Shown: positions 49,780 to 59,180 of the stretch, piece after piece
How positions within the stretch are numbered: position 1 is the stretch's first letter
Layout of the letters: the number at the start of each line of letters is the position of its first letter
Made by a program: the position numbers and the translations under genes
Notes under the pieces: generated by a model
What the model saw: only the letters and a program-made list of their open reading frames with translations
Databases searched by the model: none
What the model was told of the DNA's origin: nothing
DNA from: RHKX01 sp046330285
GTDB taxonomy: Bacteria > Actinomycetota > Thermoleophilia > Solirubrobacterales > 70-9
Assembly: GCA_046330285.1 (NCBI GenBank)
Contig: JAXLSX010000002.1
Coordinates: 372,001 to 436,000 of the forward strand
Length of the DNA stretch: 64,000 nt
Direction of reading: 5' to 3'

Positions 49780-51219
49780 CTACTCCGCGAAGGCCGTCGA
49801 ACGGCTCTCGCGAACCACGGTGATCTTGATCCGGCCCGGGTAGTCGAGTTCCTTCTCGACGGCCTTGGCGGCGCGGCGGGCGATCACGGCCGCCTCCTCG
49901 TCGTCGACGACGCCCGGATCGACCACGAGACGGACCTCGCGGCCGGCGCGGACGGCGTAGACCTTCTCCACGCCCGGATGGCGACCGGCGACCTCCTCGA
50001 GGTCCCGCAGGCGCGTCACGTAGTGCTCGAGCGCCTCTCCCCTGGCCCCGGGACGAGCGCCGGAGACGGCGTCGGCGATCTGCACGATCACCGCTTCGAC
50101 GGTCTTCGGGGCGACCTCGTTGTGATGGGCCTCGATCGCGTGGGCCACCGCCTCGCTCTCGCCCTTGCGACGGGCCATCGAGGCGCCGACCTGGGCGTGG
50201 GAGCCCTCTACCTCGTGGCTGACGGCCTTGCCGAGGTCGTGCAACAGGGTCGCCCGCCGCGCCGTCTCGACCGAGACGCCCAGTTCGGCGGCGATCAGCC
50301 CTGCGATCTTGGCCGACTCGACCAGGTGATCGAGGACGTTCTGGCCGTAGGAGGTCCGGAAGCGGAGGCGGCCGAGCACCTCGAGCAGCTCGGGATCGAT
50401 CCCGTGGACGCCCGCCTCGAGCTCCGCGCGCTCGCCCTCGGCGACCATCGTCGCCTCGACCTCGGACTTCGACTTCTCGTAAGCCTCCTCGATCGTCGCC
50501 GGTTGAATGCGCCCGTCGGCGATCAACCGCTCGAGCATGATCCGGGCGATCTCGCGCCGGACTCCGTCGAAGCTCGAGACGACCACGGCGTTCGGGGTCT
50601 CGTCGATGATCAGGTCGACGCCGGTCAGCGACTCGATCGCGCGGATGTTGCGGCCCTCGCGGCCGATGATCCGTCCCTTCATCTCCTCGCTCGGCAGCTC
50701 GATCAACCGGGTCGTCGTCTCGCTCGCGTGCGAGCCCGCGAGGCGGCCCATCGCGATCGAGAGGATGTTCCGCGCGCGCCGGTCCGCGTCCCGCTTCGTC
50801 TCCTCCTCGATCTGGAGCAGCACACGCCCGGCCTGGCGCCTGGCGTCGTGTTCGACGTCGGCGATCAGCATCTGCTTCGCCTGGGCGACCGTCAGGCCGG
50901 TCAGGCGCTCGAGCTCCTTGCGCTGGACCTGCTTCTGGCGCTTCAGCTCCTCCGCCTGGCCTTCGAGGTTGCGCTCGCGGTCGGCGAGGGCCCGCTCGCG
51001 GCGCTCGATGTCGGCCAGCTTCAGCCGCGCCGCCTCGGCGTCGTGGAGAGCGCGTTCCTGCAGCCGTGCGATCTCGTCGCGCCGGGCGCGCAGATCGTCA
51101 CCGTCGCCATCGCCGGACTCGGGCTCAGAATCGACCGCAGCGACGGGTTGGGCGGCCGAAATCGCCGGATTTGCCGGACGTTCCCGATCCCCGAACTTTC
51201 TGCGACTCCGCCTCTCCAT
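49780..51219 (-). CDS. rny: Ribonuclease Y lacking the N-terminal membrane anchor
   Basis: 479 residues. A long charged coiled coil (about 45-150) is followed by the KH domain (GRIIGREGRNIRAIESLTGVD), the HD domain with LLHDLGKAVSHEVEG and a C-terminal beta part (RIKITVVRES). It cuts single-stranded mRNA to start decay. Firmicute RNase Y begins with a transmembrane helix (total about 520 residues). Here the first 40 residues are hydrophilic, and recX ends only 40 nt upstream, leaving no room for a longer start. So it appears to be soluble. Confidence 0.93.
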   Translation of the reverse strand: MERRSRRKFGDRERPANPAISAAQPVAAVDSEPESGDGDGDDLRARRDEIARLQERALHDAEAARLKLADIERRERALADRERNLEGQAEELKRQKQVQRKELERLTGLTVAQAKQMLIADVEHDARRQAGRVLLQIEEETKRDADRRARNILSIAMGRLAGSHASETTTRLIELPSEEMKGRIIGREGRNIRAIESLTGVDLIIDETPNAVVVSSFDGVRREIARIMLERLIADGRIQPATIEEAYEKSKSEVEATMVAEGERAELEAGVHGIDPELLEVLGRLRFRTSYGQNVLDHLVESAKIAGLIAAELGVSVETARRATLLHDLGKAVSHEVEGSHAQVGASMARRKGESEAVAHAIEAHHNEVAPKTVEAVIVQIADAVSGARPGARGEALEHYVTRLRDLEEVAGRHPGVEKVYAVRAGREVRLVVDPGVVDDEEAAVIARRAAKAVEKELDYPGRIKITVVRESRSTAFAE

Positions 51220-51259
51220 CTCCCCGACGATGGTAATGCGTCGGGGTGGGACGACCGGA

Positions 51260-51739
51260 TCAGGCGGCTCGCGAGCCGCCTTCGCCGGCGCGGCGCACGG
51301 CGTCGTAGGCGAGCTCGTACTCGTAGCCGCGGCGGGTCAGATGCGACAGCGCCCGCGCCCGGCCGCGCTCGTCGGCGAGGTCCTCGCCCTTGGCGGCCAC
51401 CAGCGCGACGGCACGCTCGAGCTCCTGCTCGCGGGGTTCGGCGGCCGCGCGCTCGGCCAACCCGGCGCCGATCCCGCGGTCGGTCAGCGCCGCGGCGATC
51501 CTGTGGGCCCCCCAGCCGGACAGCTCCCGCTTGTCGGCGGCGTAGGCGAAGGCGAAGCGCTCGTCATCGAGCTCGCCGAGCTCGATCAGCTCGGCGATCA
51601 CCTCCTCGGCCAGGTCCTCGTCGCAGCCGCGCCCGCGCAGCCAGCTGTGGAGCTCCCTCGACGTCCGCTCCCGGCGCCGCAGCGCCCCGAGAGCCTTGCC
51701 CAGGACGTCCTGCAGGCGCCGGTCCTGGCTGGCGCTCAC
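51260..51739 (-). CDS. recX: Regulatory protein RecX
   Basis: 159 residues. Helical repeat protein with the family elements RELHSWLRGRGCDEDLAEEVIAEL (quoted in part: GCDEDLAEEVIAEL), DERFAFAYAADK and LTRRGYEYELAYDAV. It binds RecA filaments and limits their activity. The start is the GTG at 51739, 19 nt after the recA stop. recA-recX order is conserved in actinobacteria. Confidence 0.92.
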   Translation of the reverse strand: MSASQDRRLQDVLGKALGALRRRERTSRELHSWLRGRGCDEDLAEEVIAELIELGELDDERFAFAYAADKRELSGWGAHRIAAALTDRGIGAGLAERAAAEPREQELERAVALVAAKGEDLADERGRARALSHLTRRGYEYELAYDAVRRAGEGGSRAA

Positions 51740-51758
51740 CGGTGGCGCTCCGGGCCGC

Positions 51759-52865
51759 TCAGGCGGCCTCGGAGCTCTCCTCCTCGGCAGCCGGCGTCGC
51801 CGGGGCCGGGGCGCGCTCGGGGCGATCGGCACGCTCGACGCCGCGGGCCTCGTAGATCTTGCCCTCGATCTCGTCGGCCATCTCCGGGTTCTCGGAGAGG
51901 AACGCCTTCGAGTTGTTCCGTCCCTGCCCGAGGCGGGTCTCGCCGTAGGAGAAGAACGAACCGGACTTGGTGACGATGTCGTGCTCGACGCCGAGGTCGA
52001 GCAGGCAGCTCTCGTTCGAGATACCGACGCCGTACTCGACGTCGAACTCGGCCTGCTTGAACGGCGCGGCGACCTTGTTCTTGACGACCTTGACCCGGAC
52101 CCGGTTGCCGACGGCCTCCGTGCCCTCCTTGAGGGTCTCGATCCGTCGCAGGTCGAGACGCTGGGACGAGTAGAACTTCAGCGCCCGTCCGCCCGGCTGC
52201 GTCTCCGGGCTGCCGAAGCTGACGCCGATCTTCTCGCGGATCTGGTTCGTGAACAGGCAGACGGTCTTCGCGCGGTTGAGGTTGCCGGCGAGCTTGCGCA
52301 GCGCCTGCGACATCAGCCGGGCCTGCAGTCCGACCTGGACCTCGCCCATCTGACCCTCGAGCTCGACCCGCGGCGTCAGCGCCGCGACCGAGTCGACGGC
52401 GACTAGGTCGACCGCGCCCGAGCGGGTCAGGACGTCGACGATCTCGAGCGCCTGCTCGCCGTAGTCGGGCTGGGAGATCAGCAACTCGTCGGTGTCGACC
52501 CCGATGCGCCGCGCGTAGACGGGGTCGATCGCGTGCTCGGCGTCGACGAACGCGCAGACGCCGCCGCGGGCCTGGCACTGGGCGATGATGTGGTAGATCA
52601 GCGTCGTCTTACCGGACGACTCCGGGCCGAAGATCTCGACGATCCGCCCCTTCGGGACGCCGCCGACGCCGAGCGCGAGGTCGAGCGAGAGCGCCCCAGT
52701 CGGGATCGCCTCGACGTCCATCACGGTCTTGCTGCCGAGCTTCATCACCGCACCGGCGCCGAACTCGCGCTCGATCTGGCCGACGGCCGCCTTCAGGGCC
52801 GCGTCCTTCGCCTTGGCGTCCTTCGAACCGGCCTCGATCGGCGTCGGCTTGTTTCCTGCTGCCAT
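51759..52865 (-). CDS. recA: Recombinase RecA
   Basis: 368 residues. Walker A GPESSGKT (80-87), Walker B LVAVDSVAAL, and L2 loop region NQIREKIGVSFGSPETQPGG (quoted in part). The C-terminal tail is acidic and Pro/Ala-rich. Forms filaments on single-stranded DNA for homologous recombination and the SOS response. No intein is present, unlike some mycobacteria. The start ATG is 3 nt after the thpR stop. No LexA-type palindrome was recognised in front of this operon. Confidence 0.98.
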   Translation of the reverse strand: MAAGNKPTPIEAGSKDAKAKDAALKAAVGQIEREFGAGAVMKLGSKTVMDVEAIPTGALSLDLALGVGGVPKGRIVEIFGPESSGKTTLIYHIIAQCQARGGVCAFVDAEHAIDPVYARRIGVDTDELLISQPDYGEQALEIVDVLTRSGAVDLVAVDSVAALTPRVELEGQMGEVQVGLQARLMSQALRKLAGNLNRAKTVCLFTNQIREKIGVSFGSPETQPGGRALKFYSSQRLDLRRIETLKEGTEAVGNRVRVKVVKNKVAAPFKQAEFDVEYGVGISNESCLLDLGVEHDIVTKSGSFFSYGETRLGQGRNNSKAFLSENPEMADEIEGKIYEARGVERADRPERAPAPATPAAEEESSEAA

Positions 52866-52868
52866 TTT

Positions 52869-53501
52869 TCAAACCACCTCATCCGCCGCTCCACGCGGCA
52901 ATTCGACATCCGCCAGGGGGCTGTAGCGCGGACCCTGGGATCGGAGTTCAGAACGGTAGAGCGCCACCCGGACGGCATCGAACGTATGTCCTCCCGTCCC
53001 GCCGAAGGGCGCGAGCCCGGCGACGGCGTCCTCGGCGCGCCGTCGCGACGGGTGCCCGCGGATCCGGGCGACGCTGAGGTGCGGGCGGTATGGACGCCTC
53101 TCTTCGAACTTGACGCAGGCCGCGGCCAGCTCGCCGGCGAGGGCCTCCTGCAACGCCACCGCGGCGGCGCTCGCGGCGGTCAGCGCGACGACCCGCGGGC
53201 GCCGCGGAGGCAACCCGATCGGGACCGGCTCGAGGTGGACCGTGACGGGGCCGGACCCCGCCGTCGCCGCCCGCAACGCGCCCTTGGAAGCTTCGATCTC
53301 GCCCGGCGTGCGATCGCCGAGGTACGCGAGCGTGATGTGAAGGCCCACCCGGTCGAGCGGACGCAACTCGGGGCCGAGTGCCGAGCCCTGCCAACCGGCG
53401 ATCGCGTCGACCGTCGGCGGCGGAGGATCGAGCGCGATGAATGCCCGGATCCGTTCCTCCTCCGGGCTTTCCTCGCCTCGCTCCGCCGCAACCGTCGTCA
53501 C
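52869..53501 (-). CDS. thpR: RNA 2',3'-cyclic phosphodiesterase (ThpR/LigT)
   Basis: 210 residues of the 2H phosphoesterase family. The two catalytic tetrapeptides are HITL (GLHITLAYLG) and HLSV (RPHLSVARI). The second has Ser in place of the usual Thr, a known variation. It hydrolyses 2',3'-cyclic ends of RNA. The GTG start at 53501 has TAGCGT 7 nt upstream. First gene of a thpR-recA-recX operon; a RecA-linked 2H enzyme is common in actinobacteria. Confidence 0.88.
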   Translation of the reverse strand: MTTVAAERGEESPEEERIRAFIALDPPPPTVDAIAGWQGSALGPELRPLDRVGLHITLAYLGDRTPGEIEASKGALRAATAGSGPVTVHLEPVPIGLPPRRPRVVALTAASAAAVALQEALAGELAAACVKFEERRPYRPHLSVARIRGHPSRRRAEDAVAGLAPFGGTGGHTFDAVRVALYRSELRSQGPRYSPLADVELPRGAADEVV

Positions 53502-53508
53502 CGGCGCG

Positions 53509-53514
53509 ACGCTA
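53509..53514 (-). promoter_or_regulatory. -10 element for the thpR-recA-recX operon
   Basis: TAGCGT on the minus strand, 7 nt before the GTG at 53501. No SOS box was recognised nearby. Confidence 0.4.
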
Positions 53515-53610
53515 GTGGACTGACCCGCGCGAATGGGAGTCCGGGTGCGCCGCTTCCGCCCGGGTCCGTGACGAACCCGTGGATTCGCACGACCTGAGAC
53601 GATCCCCGCG

Positions 53611-54534
53611 ATGGGAGCGAGCAACGACGGGCATCCGCGCCCGATCCCCGGCCTCGACGGCGTCGAGCACGAGTTCCACGACGTCGGCGGCCTGCGGATG
53701 CACGTCGCCGTCGCCGGATCGCCCGACGCCGAGCCGCTCGTGCTCCTCCACGGCTGGCCGCAGCACTGGTACGCCTGGCGGCGTCTGATCGGGCCGCTCA
53801 GCGAGCACTACCGGGTCATCTGCCCCGATCTCCGCGGCTTCGGCTGGACGGATGCGCCTCGGGGCAAGTACCTGAAGGCTGAGCTCGCGGCGGACGTCCT
53901 CGCACTTCTCGACGTCCTCGGGCTCGAGCGCGTCCGGCTCGCCGGCCACGACTGGGGCGGGTTCACGGGCTTTCTCCTCTGCATCCAGGCCCCCGAGCGC
54001 TTCTCGCACTTCGCCGCCGCCGGGATCGGCCATCCGTGGGTCCAGCGGGAGCACGGGATCGGCGCGGCGCTGAAGCTCGCCCGCCGCCTCGCCTACATGG
54101 TCCTGATCGCTTCGCCCGTGGTCGGCGGCCAGGTCGTCCGCCGGGTACCGGCCTTCACCAGGACGGTCTTCCGGGCGAGCGCGGTCGACCCGGACCGGAC
54201 CTGGAGCGAGGAGGAGCTCGAATCGTTCGTCTCCCAGTGGGCCGAACCCGATCGCGCCGCCGCCTGCGTCGCGCTCTACCGGAGCTTCCTGACGAAGGAA
54301 CTGCGCGAGATCGCCTCGGGGGCGTTCGCCGACCGCTTCCTCCCCCAACCGTGCATCCAGTTCGTCGGGGTCGCCGATCCCGTGATCAGGCCCGATCAGC
54401 AGGGCGGCGCCGAGGCGAACGCGCCGAGGATGCGGATGGAGGTCGTGCCCGACGCCGGTCACTGGCTGCCCGAGGAGGCGCCGGAGGCACTGCTGGAGCC
54501 GATGCTGGCTCTCTACGCCGAACCCGCCGCCTAG
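53611..54534 (+). CDS. Alpha/beta hydrolase, epoxide hydrolase-like
   Basis: 307 residues. Oxyanion motif HGWPQHWYAW, nucleophile Asp in AGHDWGGFTG and catalytic His in DAGHWLPEEAP. This Asp nucleophile and HGWP pattern define epoxide hydrolases and haloalkane dehalogenases; a dehalogenase would usually have Trp right after the Asp, which is also seen here (DWGG), so both remain possible. It sits on the opposite strand between cinA and the thpR-recA operon. Confidence 0.82.
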   Translation: MGASNDGHPRPIPGLDGVEHEFHDVGGLRMHVAVAGSPDAEPLVLLHGWPQHWYAWRRLIGPLSEHYRVICPDLRGFGWTDAPRGKYLKAELAADVLALLDVLGLERVRLAGHDWGGFTGFLLCIQAPERFSHFAAAGIGHPWVQREHGIGAALKLARRLAYMVLIASPVVGGQVVRRVPAFTRTVFRASAVDPDRTWSEEELESFVSQWAEPDRAAACVALYRSFLTKELREIASGAFADRFLPQPCIQFVGVADPVIRPDQQGGAEANAPRMRMEVVPDAGHWLPEEAPEALLEPMLALYAEPAA

Positions 54535-54548
54535 AGCGGCCAGGGCGC

Positions 54549-55826
54549 CTAGAGCGGCAGGTCCTCGTCGATCAGCAGTCGTCTGATCATGTGCATCGCG
54601 ACGCTGGCCGAGCGGTCGCGGACGTCGTCGCGGCTCCCCGGAAGCTTCGGATCCCGGGCGAGCACGTTGCCGTCGGCATCGGCGACGCAGATGCAGACGT
54701 AGCCGACCGGCTTCTCCTCGGTCCCGCCGCCGGGGCCGGCGACGCCGGTGATCCCGACCCCGAGCGCGGCGCCGAACCGCTCCATGGCGCCGGTCGCCAT
54801 GGCGGCCGCGACCTCGGGTGAGACGGCGCCGTGGTTCGCGACCAGCTCCGCGGGAACGCCGAGGAGATCGGTCTTGGCGCTGTCGGAGTAGGCGACGACG
54901 CCGCCCTTGAAGTAGGCCGATGCGCCGGGAAGGTCGGTCAGCCTTGCCGCCAGGAGGCCGCCGGTGCACGATTCGCCGAGGGCGATCGAGCTACCGGCGA
55001 GGAGCCCGGCCACGATCGAGTCGATGCTCTCGCCGCGCTCGGTGTAGATGAAGGGCCCGTGGCGCTCCCGCAGGGCGACGAACAGCGAGTCGCGGAGCCC
55101 GACGTCGGAGTCGCGGAAGCGCACGTCGATCTCGAGCTCCGACCCGCGGCGGAGGCAGGTCGTGATCTCCAGGGGGCTGAGGTCGATGTCGCGCTCGATC
55201 TCCCGCAGCGTCTTCGCCAGCGTCGACTCGGGGATGCCGAACATCTTCATCGTCTCGGTCTCGTAGCTGTCGGCCCGGGAGAGGACGTCGGCGACGGGGC
55301 CCGCTGACGTTGCGGCCGGCCACATCGCCTGCAGCTCCCGCGGCGGTCCCGGGAGGACGATGACCACGGGCCCCTGCGCTTCGACGACGAGGCCGGGAGC
55401 GGTGCCGGCGGGATCGAGGGCGATGGCGCCCTCGGGGACCATCGCCTGCTTGCGCGTCCCGTCCCGGAGCCCCTCCGGATCGAACTTCATGCGGCGCGCG
55501 AATCCGGCCACGATCTCCGAGATCCGCTTCTCCATGGCCTCGTCGAGGACCATCTCCCGCCCGGCGAAGGCGGCGACGATCTCGGCGGTCAGGTCGTCGG
55601 CGGTGGGACCGAGCCCGCCGGTGGTGACGATCAGGTCGAGGCCGGCGCCGCGCAGGTGCTCGAGGGCACCCCGCAGGTCCTCGGGGCGGTCGCCGACGCA
55701 GACGATCTCCGCGACCTCGCAGCCCAGCTCGCCCAACCGCTCCGAGACCCACGGCCCGTTGCGGTCGGTGACCCGTCCGGTCAGCACCTCGGTGCCGGTC
55801 ACGACGATGCCCGCGCGGACGCTCAT
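54549..55826 (-). CDS. cinA: CinA: ADP-ribose pyrophosphatase/nicotinamide-nucleotide amidase
   Basis: 425 residues. N-terminal MoaB-like domain (VTGTEVLTGRVTDRNGPWVSERL in part: GRVTDRNGPWVSE; TTGGLGPTADDLTAE) and C-terminal PncC domain with SIALGESCTGGLLAARL (catalytic Ser) and GVGITGVAGPGGG. Recycles NAD by deamidating NMN and clears ADP-ribose. Competence link is historical. Its start overlaps the RodZ-like stop (ATGA at 55823-55826). Confidence 0.94.
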   Translation of the reverse strand: MSVRAGIVVTGTEVLTGRVTDRNGPWVSERLGELGCEVAEIVCVGDRPEDLRGALEHLRGAGLDLIVTTGGLGPTADDLTAEIVAAFAGREMVLDEAMEKRISEIVAGFARRMKFDPEGLRDGTRKQAMVPEGAIALDPAGTAPGLVVEAQGPVVIVLPGPPRELQAMWPAATSAGPVADVLSRADSYETETMKMFGIPESTLAKTLREIERDIDLSPLEITTCLRRGSELEIDVRFRDSDVGLRDSLFVALRERHGPFIYTERGESIDSIVAGLLAGSSIALGESCTGGLLAARLTDLPGASAYFKGGVVAYSDSAKTDLLGVPAELVANHGAVSPEVAAAMATGAMERFGAALGVGITGVAGPGGGTEEKPVGYVCICVADADGNVLARDPKLPGSRDDVRDRSASVAMHMIRRLLIDEDLPL

Positions 55827-56617
55827 GGGCAGTCCGGCCCCGCGTAGGTGACCTCGCGGATCCCGTCCGCGTCGGCCTCGTAGGTGGCGTCGTCGCCCGG
55901 CTCGAGCTTCTCTTCGTCGCCGCCGGCGTCGACCTTCACCGAGCCACCGCCGATCAGGTCGAGCCGGTAGCTCTTCTCGCCTGTGAACTGTTCGGTCGCG
56001 CCGACCGCGAGGACCTGGGAGTCGATCAGGGCCTCGCCGCCGCCGACGAGACAGATCCGCGTCGAGGCCAGCGGCTCGATGCTGAAGTCGATCGGCTTCG
56101 ACGAGGACTTGTCCGGCTTCGAGACCTGCTTGGAGGCCTTCGCCTTGCCCTTCCCCGCGGGCTTCTGACCGGACGGGCTCTCGTCGTCACCGCCGGATGT
56201 GAGGCCGATGATCGCGAGCACGATCAGCAGGATGACGACCCCGGCCCCGATCGCGACGATCGGTCCGCTGCGCGACGGCGGCCGCGACCCCGGAGCACGG
56301 CGGCTCCCGTTCGCCCGGCGGTTGCGGATGACCGGTTCGGGCGGGGCTGCGCTCGCGGGCTCCTCGAAGCTGCGGCGGTAGCGATCGGCGAGGGCCTCAC
56401 CGTCGAGTCCGAGGATCTGCCCGTAGGTCCGGAGGAAGCCGCGGACGTATGCCGGCGCCGGCAGGACCTCCCAATCCTCGGCCTCGAGGGCGCGGAGGTA
56501 ACGGGTCCGGATCTTCGTCCGGTCCTCGGCCTCCTTGATGTCCATGCCGAGGCGCCGCCGCGCGTCCTTCAACGTCGCGCCGATGCCAGGTGCCTGCTGC
56601 TGGTCGTAACGGCTCAT
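55823..56617 (-). CDS. RodZ-like membrane protein with N-terminal HTH
   Basis: 264 residues. HTH_25-type helix-turn-helix (IGATLKDARRRLGMDIKEAE and the YLRALEAEDWEVLPAPAYVRGFLRTY region). Then a basic linker, one transmembrane segment (about 122-145) and a Lys/Ser-rich linker. The C-terminal DUF4115 beta domain contains ICLVGGGEALIDSQ. This is the RodZ layout, which links MreB to the cell-wall elongation machinery in rods. No mreB is in the window. AATACT lies 9 nt before the ATG. Cotranscribed with cinA. Confidence 0.86.
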   Translation of the reverse strand: MSRYDQQQAPGIGATLKDARRRLGMDIKEAEDRTKIRTRYLRALEAEDWEVLPAPAYVRGFLRTYGQILGLDGEALADRYRRSFEEPASAAPPEPVIRNRRANGSRRAPGSRPPSRSGPIVAIGAGVVILLIVLAIIGLTSGGDDESPSGQKPAGKGKAKASKQVSKPDKSSSKPIDFSIEPLASTRICLVGGGEALIDSQVLAVGATEQFTGEKSYRLDLIGGGSVKVDAGGDEEKLEPGDDATYEADADGIREVTYAGPDCP

Positions 56618-56678
56618 CGGCCGCCCAGTATTGCGAGGTGCGGGACCCGGGACAGTGTGCCCGCAGCGGGCTGAATGA

Positions 56679-59180
56679 TCAGCCCTGGACGGTCTCTAGC
56701 CCGGCGCCCTCGGTGGCCGGTCCGCCTCCGGCCTCCCCGCCCCCGGCGAGGATGCGCGGGATGTCGGCATGGCCGATCAGGACCTGGCGCGGCTTCGAGC
56801 CCTCGTAGCCGGAGATGACGCCGCGGCGCTCGAGCATGTCGATCAGACGCCCGGCACGGGTGTAGCCGACCCGGAGCCGGCGCTGGATCATCGACACGGA
56901 CGCGGTCTCGGTCTCGACGCAGATCCGGATCGCGTCCTCGAGGAGGTCGTCCTCGTCGGGCGAGAACTCGCCGCCGCCGTCTCCGTCGACGTCGACGGGC
57001 GGCTTCTCGGCGATCAGGTCGACGTCGAAGTTCGGTTCGCCCTGCTTCGACCAGAAGGAGACGACGCGCGCGATCTCCTCCTCAGTGACGAACGCACCCT
57101 GGACCCGCTGCAGCTTCGAGGAGCCGACCGGCCGGAACAACATGTCGCCCTGGCCGAGCAGCGACTCGGCACCGCCCTGGTCGAGGATGACCCGCGAGTC
57201 GACCTGGGAGGCGACGGCGAACCCGATCCGGGCCGGGATGTTGACCTTGATCGTGCCGGTGATGACGTCGGTCGAGGGCCGCTGCGTCGCGAGCAGCAGG
57301 TGGATGCCGACGGCTCGCGACTTCTGCGCCAGGCGGATGATCGAGTCCTCGACCTCGCCGGGCGCGACCATCATCAGGTCGGCGAGCTCGTCGATCACGC
57401 AGAGGATGTGTGGGAGCGGCGCCTCGCCGGCCTTGACGCGGATCTTGTTGAGCTCCTCGAGGTTGCGGCCGCGGGCCTTGCCCATGACCGTGTAGCGCTC
57501 CTCCATCTCGGCGACGAGGTTCTCGAGCACGTTCGAGGCGACCCGCGCGTTGGTCACGACCGGCGTCAGCAGGTGCGGAACGGAGTCGTAGTGGTTGAGC
57601 TCGACCTGCTTCGGGTCGACGAGGACGAGGCGGAGCTCGTTCGGCGAGGCGTGCAGGAGCATCGAGGTCAGGATCGCGTTGACGGATCCCGACTTGCCCG
57701 AGCCGGTCGTACCGGCGACGAGTACGTGCGGCATCTTCGCCAGGTCCATCGACACCGCCTGTCCGGAGATGTCCTTGCCGAGCCAGGAGAGCAGCGGCGA
57801 GGCCCCGTCGGGGCGGCCCTGGTAGATGTCGCCGAGGCGGACCATCTTCCGGCGCGAGTTCGGCACCTCGACCCCGACGGCCTTCTTACCCGGAATCGGC
57901 GCGAGGATGCGGATGTCGGTCGAGGCGAGCGCGTAGGCGAGGTCGTCCTTGAGCTGGGAGATCTTGCCGACCTTCGTTCCCGGCGCGAGCTGGAGCTCGT
58001 AACGGCTGACGTGCGGCCCCGTGACGGTGCCGATCAGCTTCGCCTCGATCTTGAAGTGGCTGAGGACCTCGAGCAGGGCCCGTGCGGTCTTCTCCATCTC
58101 GCGGCGGTCGGGACCGCGATCGCCGGCTTCACTGCCGCGGCGCAGCAGCTTCGCAGGGGGATTGCGGTAGTCGATCTCCTCGGACTCGGTTATGCCGCCG
58201 CGCTTGGCGCCCTGCGGCGTCCGCTTGATCTCGATCTCCTCCGCGGCGGCGTCGGCCTCAGCTGCAGCCGGGGCGACCACCGGCTCGGGCTCGGGCTCAT
58301 CCTCGCCCTCGACGTAGCCGTCGTCGTCGAAGTCGTAGTCGCCGGGCGCCTCTGCGTCTTCGGTGTCCTCGGGCGCGTCGCCCTCGGCGTCGATGTCGAA
58401 CTCGTCGGTCTCGTCCTCGTTGCCGAGCGGGACCGTCATCGCGCCGACGACGATCTCGTCGTCCTCGGGGTAGTGCTCGGTCGTCCAGCCGTCACCCACG
58501 TTCTGACCGGAGCGGTCGCGGCGGGCGCGGACCGAGCGCGCCATCTCGCCGGTGGCGTGGCCTGCCCGGCCTGCCGCCTCGGCGCCGGAGCCGATCAGGC
58601 CGACGAGCGGGCGGCCGCTGAGCAGCAGGATCCCGCTGAGGATCATCAGCACGGCGATGATGTGGGCGCCGACCGTCTGGAACAGGGTCGTCGAAGCCCA
58701 GTACAGGGCCTCGCCGAGGACCCCGCCGTGAGCAGTGAAGAAGTCGGGGACGAAGACGTCGGTGCGAGCGGGCTGGTCGGGGCCGAGCCCGGCGGTTCCG
58801 GCCGCGAAGGCGAGCAGCAGTCCCGCAACGAGGAGGATCGCGCCGGCGTTGATCGTTCCGGAGACGCTGAGCAGCGGCCTCATCACCAGCGCGAGGCCGC
58901 AGCCCGCGAGGAGCATCGGGACCGCGTACGCGACTGCCCCGCCGGTCCAGGTCAGGGCGACCTCGAGGCCGGATCCGCCGAGTCCGCCGTTCCAGCCGGC
59001 GTAGAGCACGAAGCCGAGGTAGAGGGCCGCCGCGAGCAGCCCGAGGCCGATCAGGTCGAGGTGATGCTGCTCGAGCTCGCGCGGCGCGGCAGGGGTTTTG
59101 CGCGCAACCGGCTTCTTGCCTCGCTTGGCAGAGGCCTTGGTGCTGCGCGCCTTCGGTCGCAGGGATCGCTTCTTTGACAT
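56679..59180 (-). CDS. ftsK: DNA translocase FtsK/SpoIIIE
   Basis: 833 residues. A basic N-terminus and four transmembrane helices (about 35-200) precede an acidic, Asp/Glu-rich linker (about 250-320), shorter than in E. coli. The motor domain has Walker A GTTGSGKS (490-497), Walker B LVLVDPKQVEL and the late LLLATQRPSTDVITG. The C-terminal winged-helix gamma domain (SVSMIQRRLRVGYTRAGRLID in part) recognises polar DNA sequences. Moves chromosome ends through the division septum. The ATG at 59180 is preceded by GGGGGT; the frame is open further upstream without protein-like sequence. Confidence 0.96.
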   Translation of the reverse strand: MSKKRSLRPKARSTKASAKRGKKPVARKTPAAPRELEQHHLDLIGLGLLAAALYLGFVLYAGWNGGLGGSGLEVALTWTGGAVAYAVPMLLAGCGLALVMRPLLSVSGTINAGAILLVAGLLLAFAAGTAGLGPDQPARTDVFVPDFFTAHGGVLGEALYWASTTLFQTVGAHIIAVLMILSGILLLSGRPLVGLIGSGAEAAGRAGHATGEMARSVRARRDRSGQNVGDGWTTEHYPEDDEIVVGAMTVPLGNEDETDEFDIDAEGDAPEDTEDAEAPGDYDFDDDGYVEGEDEPEPEPVVAPAAAEADAAAEEIEIKRTPQGAKRGGITESEEIDYRNPPAKLLRRGSEAGDRGPDRREMEKTARALLEVLSHFKIEAKLIGTVTGPHVSRYELQLAPGTKVGKISQLKDDLAYALASTDIRILAPIPGKKAVGVEVPNSRRKMVRLGDIYQGRPDGASPLLSWLGKDISGQAVSMDLAKMPHVLVAGTTGSGKSGSVNAILTSMLLHASPNELRLVLVDPKQVELNHYDSVPHLLTPVVTNARVASNVLENLVAEMEERYTVMGKARGRNLEELNKIRVKAGEAPLPHILCVIDELADLMMVAPGEVEDSIIRLAQKSRAVGIHLLLATQRPSTDVITGTIKVNIPARIGFAVASQVDSRVILDQGGAESLLGQGDMLFRPVGSSKLQRVQGAFVTEEEIARVVSFWSKQGEPNFDVDLIAEKPPVDVDGDGGGEFSPDEDDLLEDAIRICVETETASVSMIQRRLRVGYTRAGRLIDMLERRGVISGYEGSKPRQVLIGHADIPRILAGGGEAGGGPATEGAGLETVQG

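Noticed and set aside
51740..53620. SOS (LexA) box in front of thpR-recA-recX or dinB
   Set aside because: No GAAC-N4-GTTC or CGAAC-type palindrome was recognised near 53501-53610 or 24689-24738; damage control may use another system, but nothing supports it here.
56769..59177. Open frame of 802 codons on the plus strand antisense to ftsK
   Set aside because: ftsK motifs are complete on the minus strand; the antisense product has low-complexity Asp/Val/Leu/Arg composition and no start signal.
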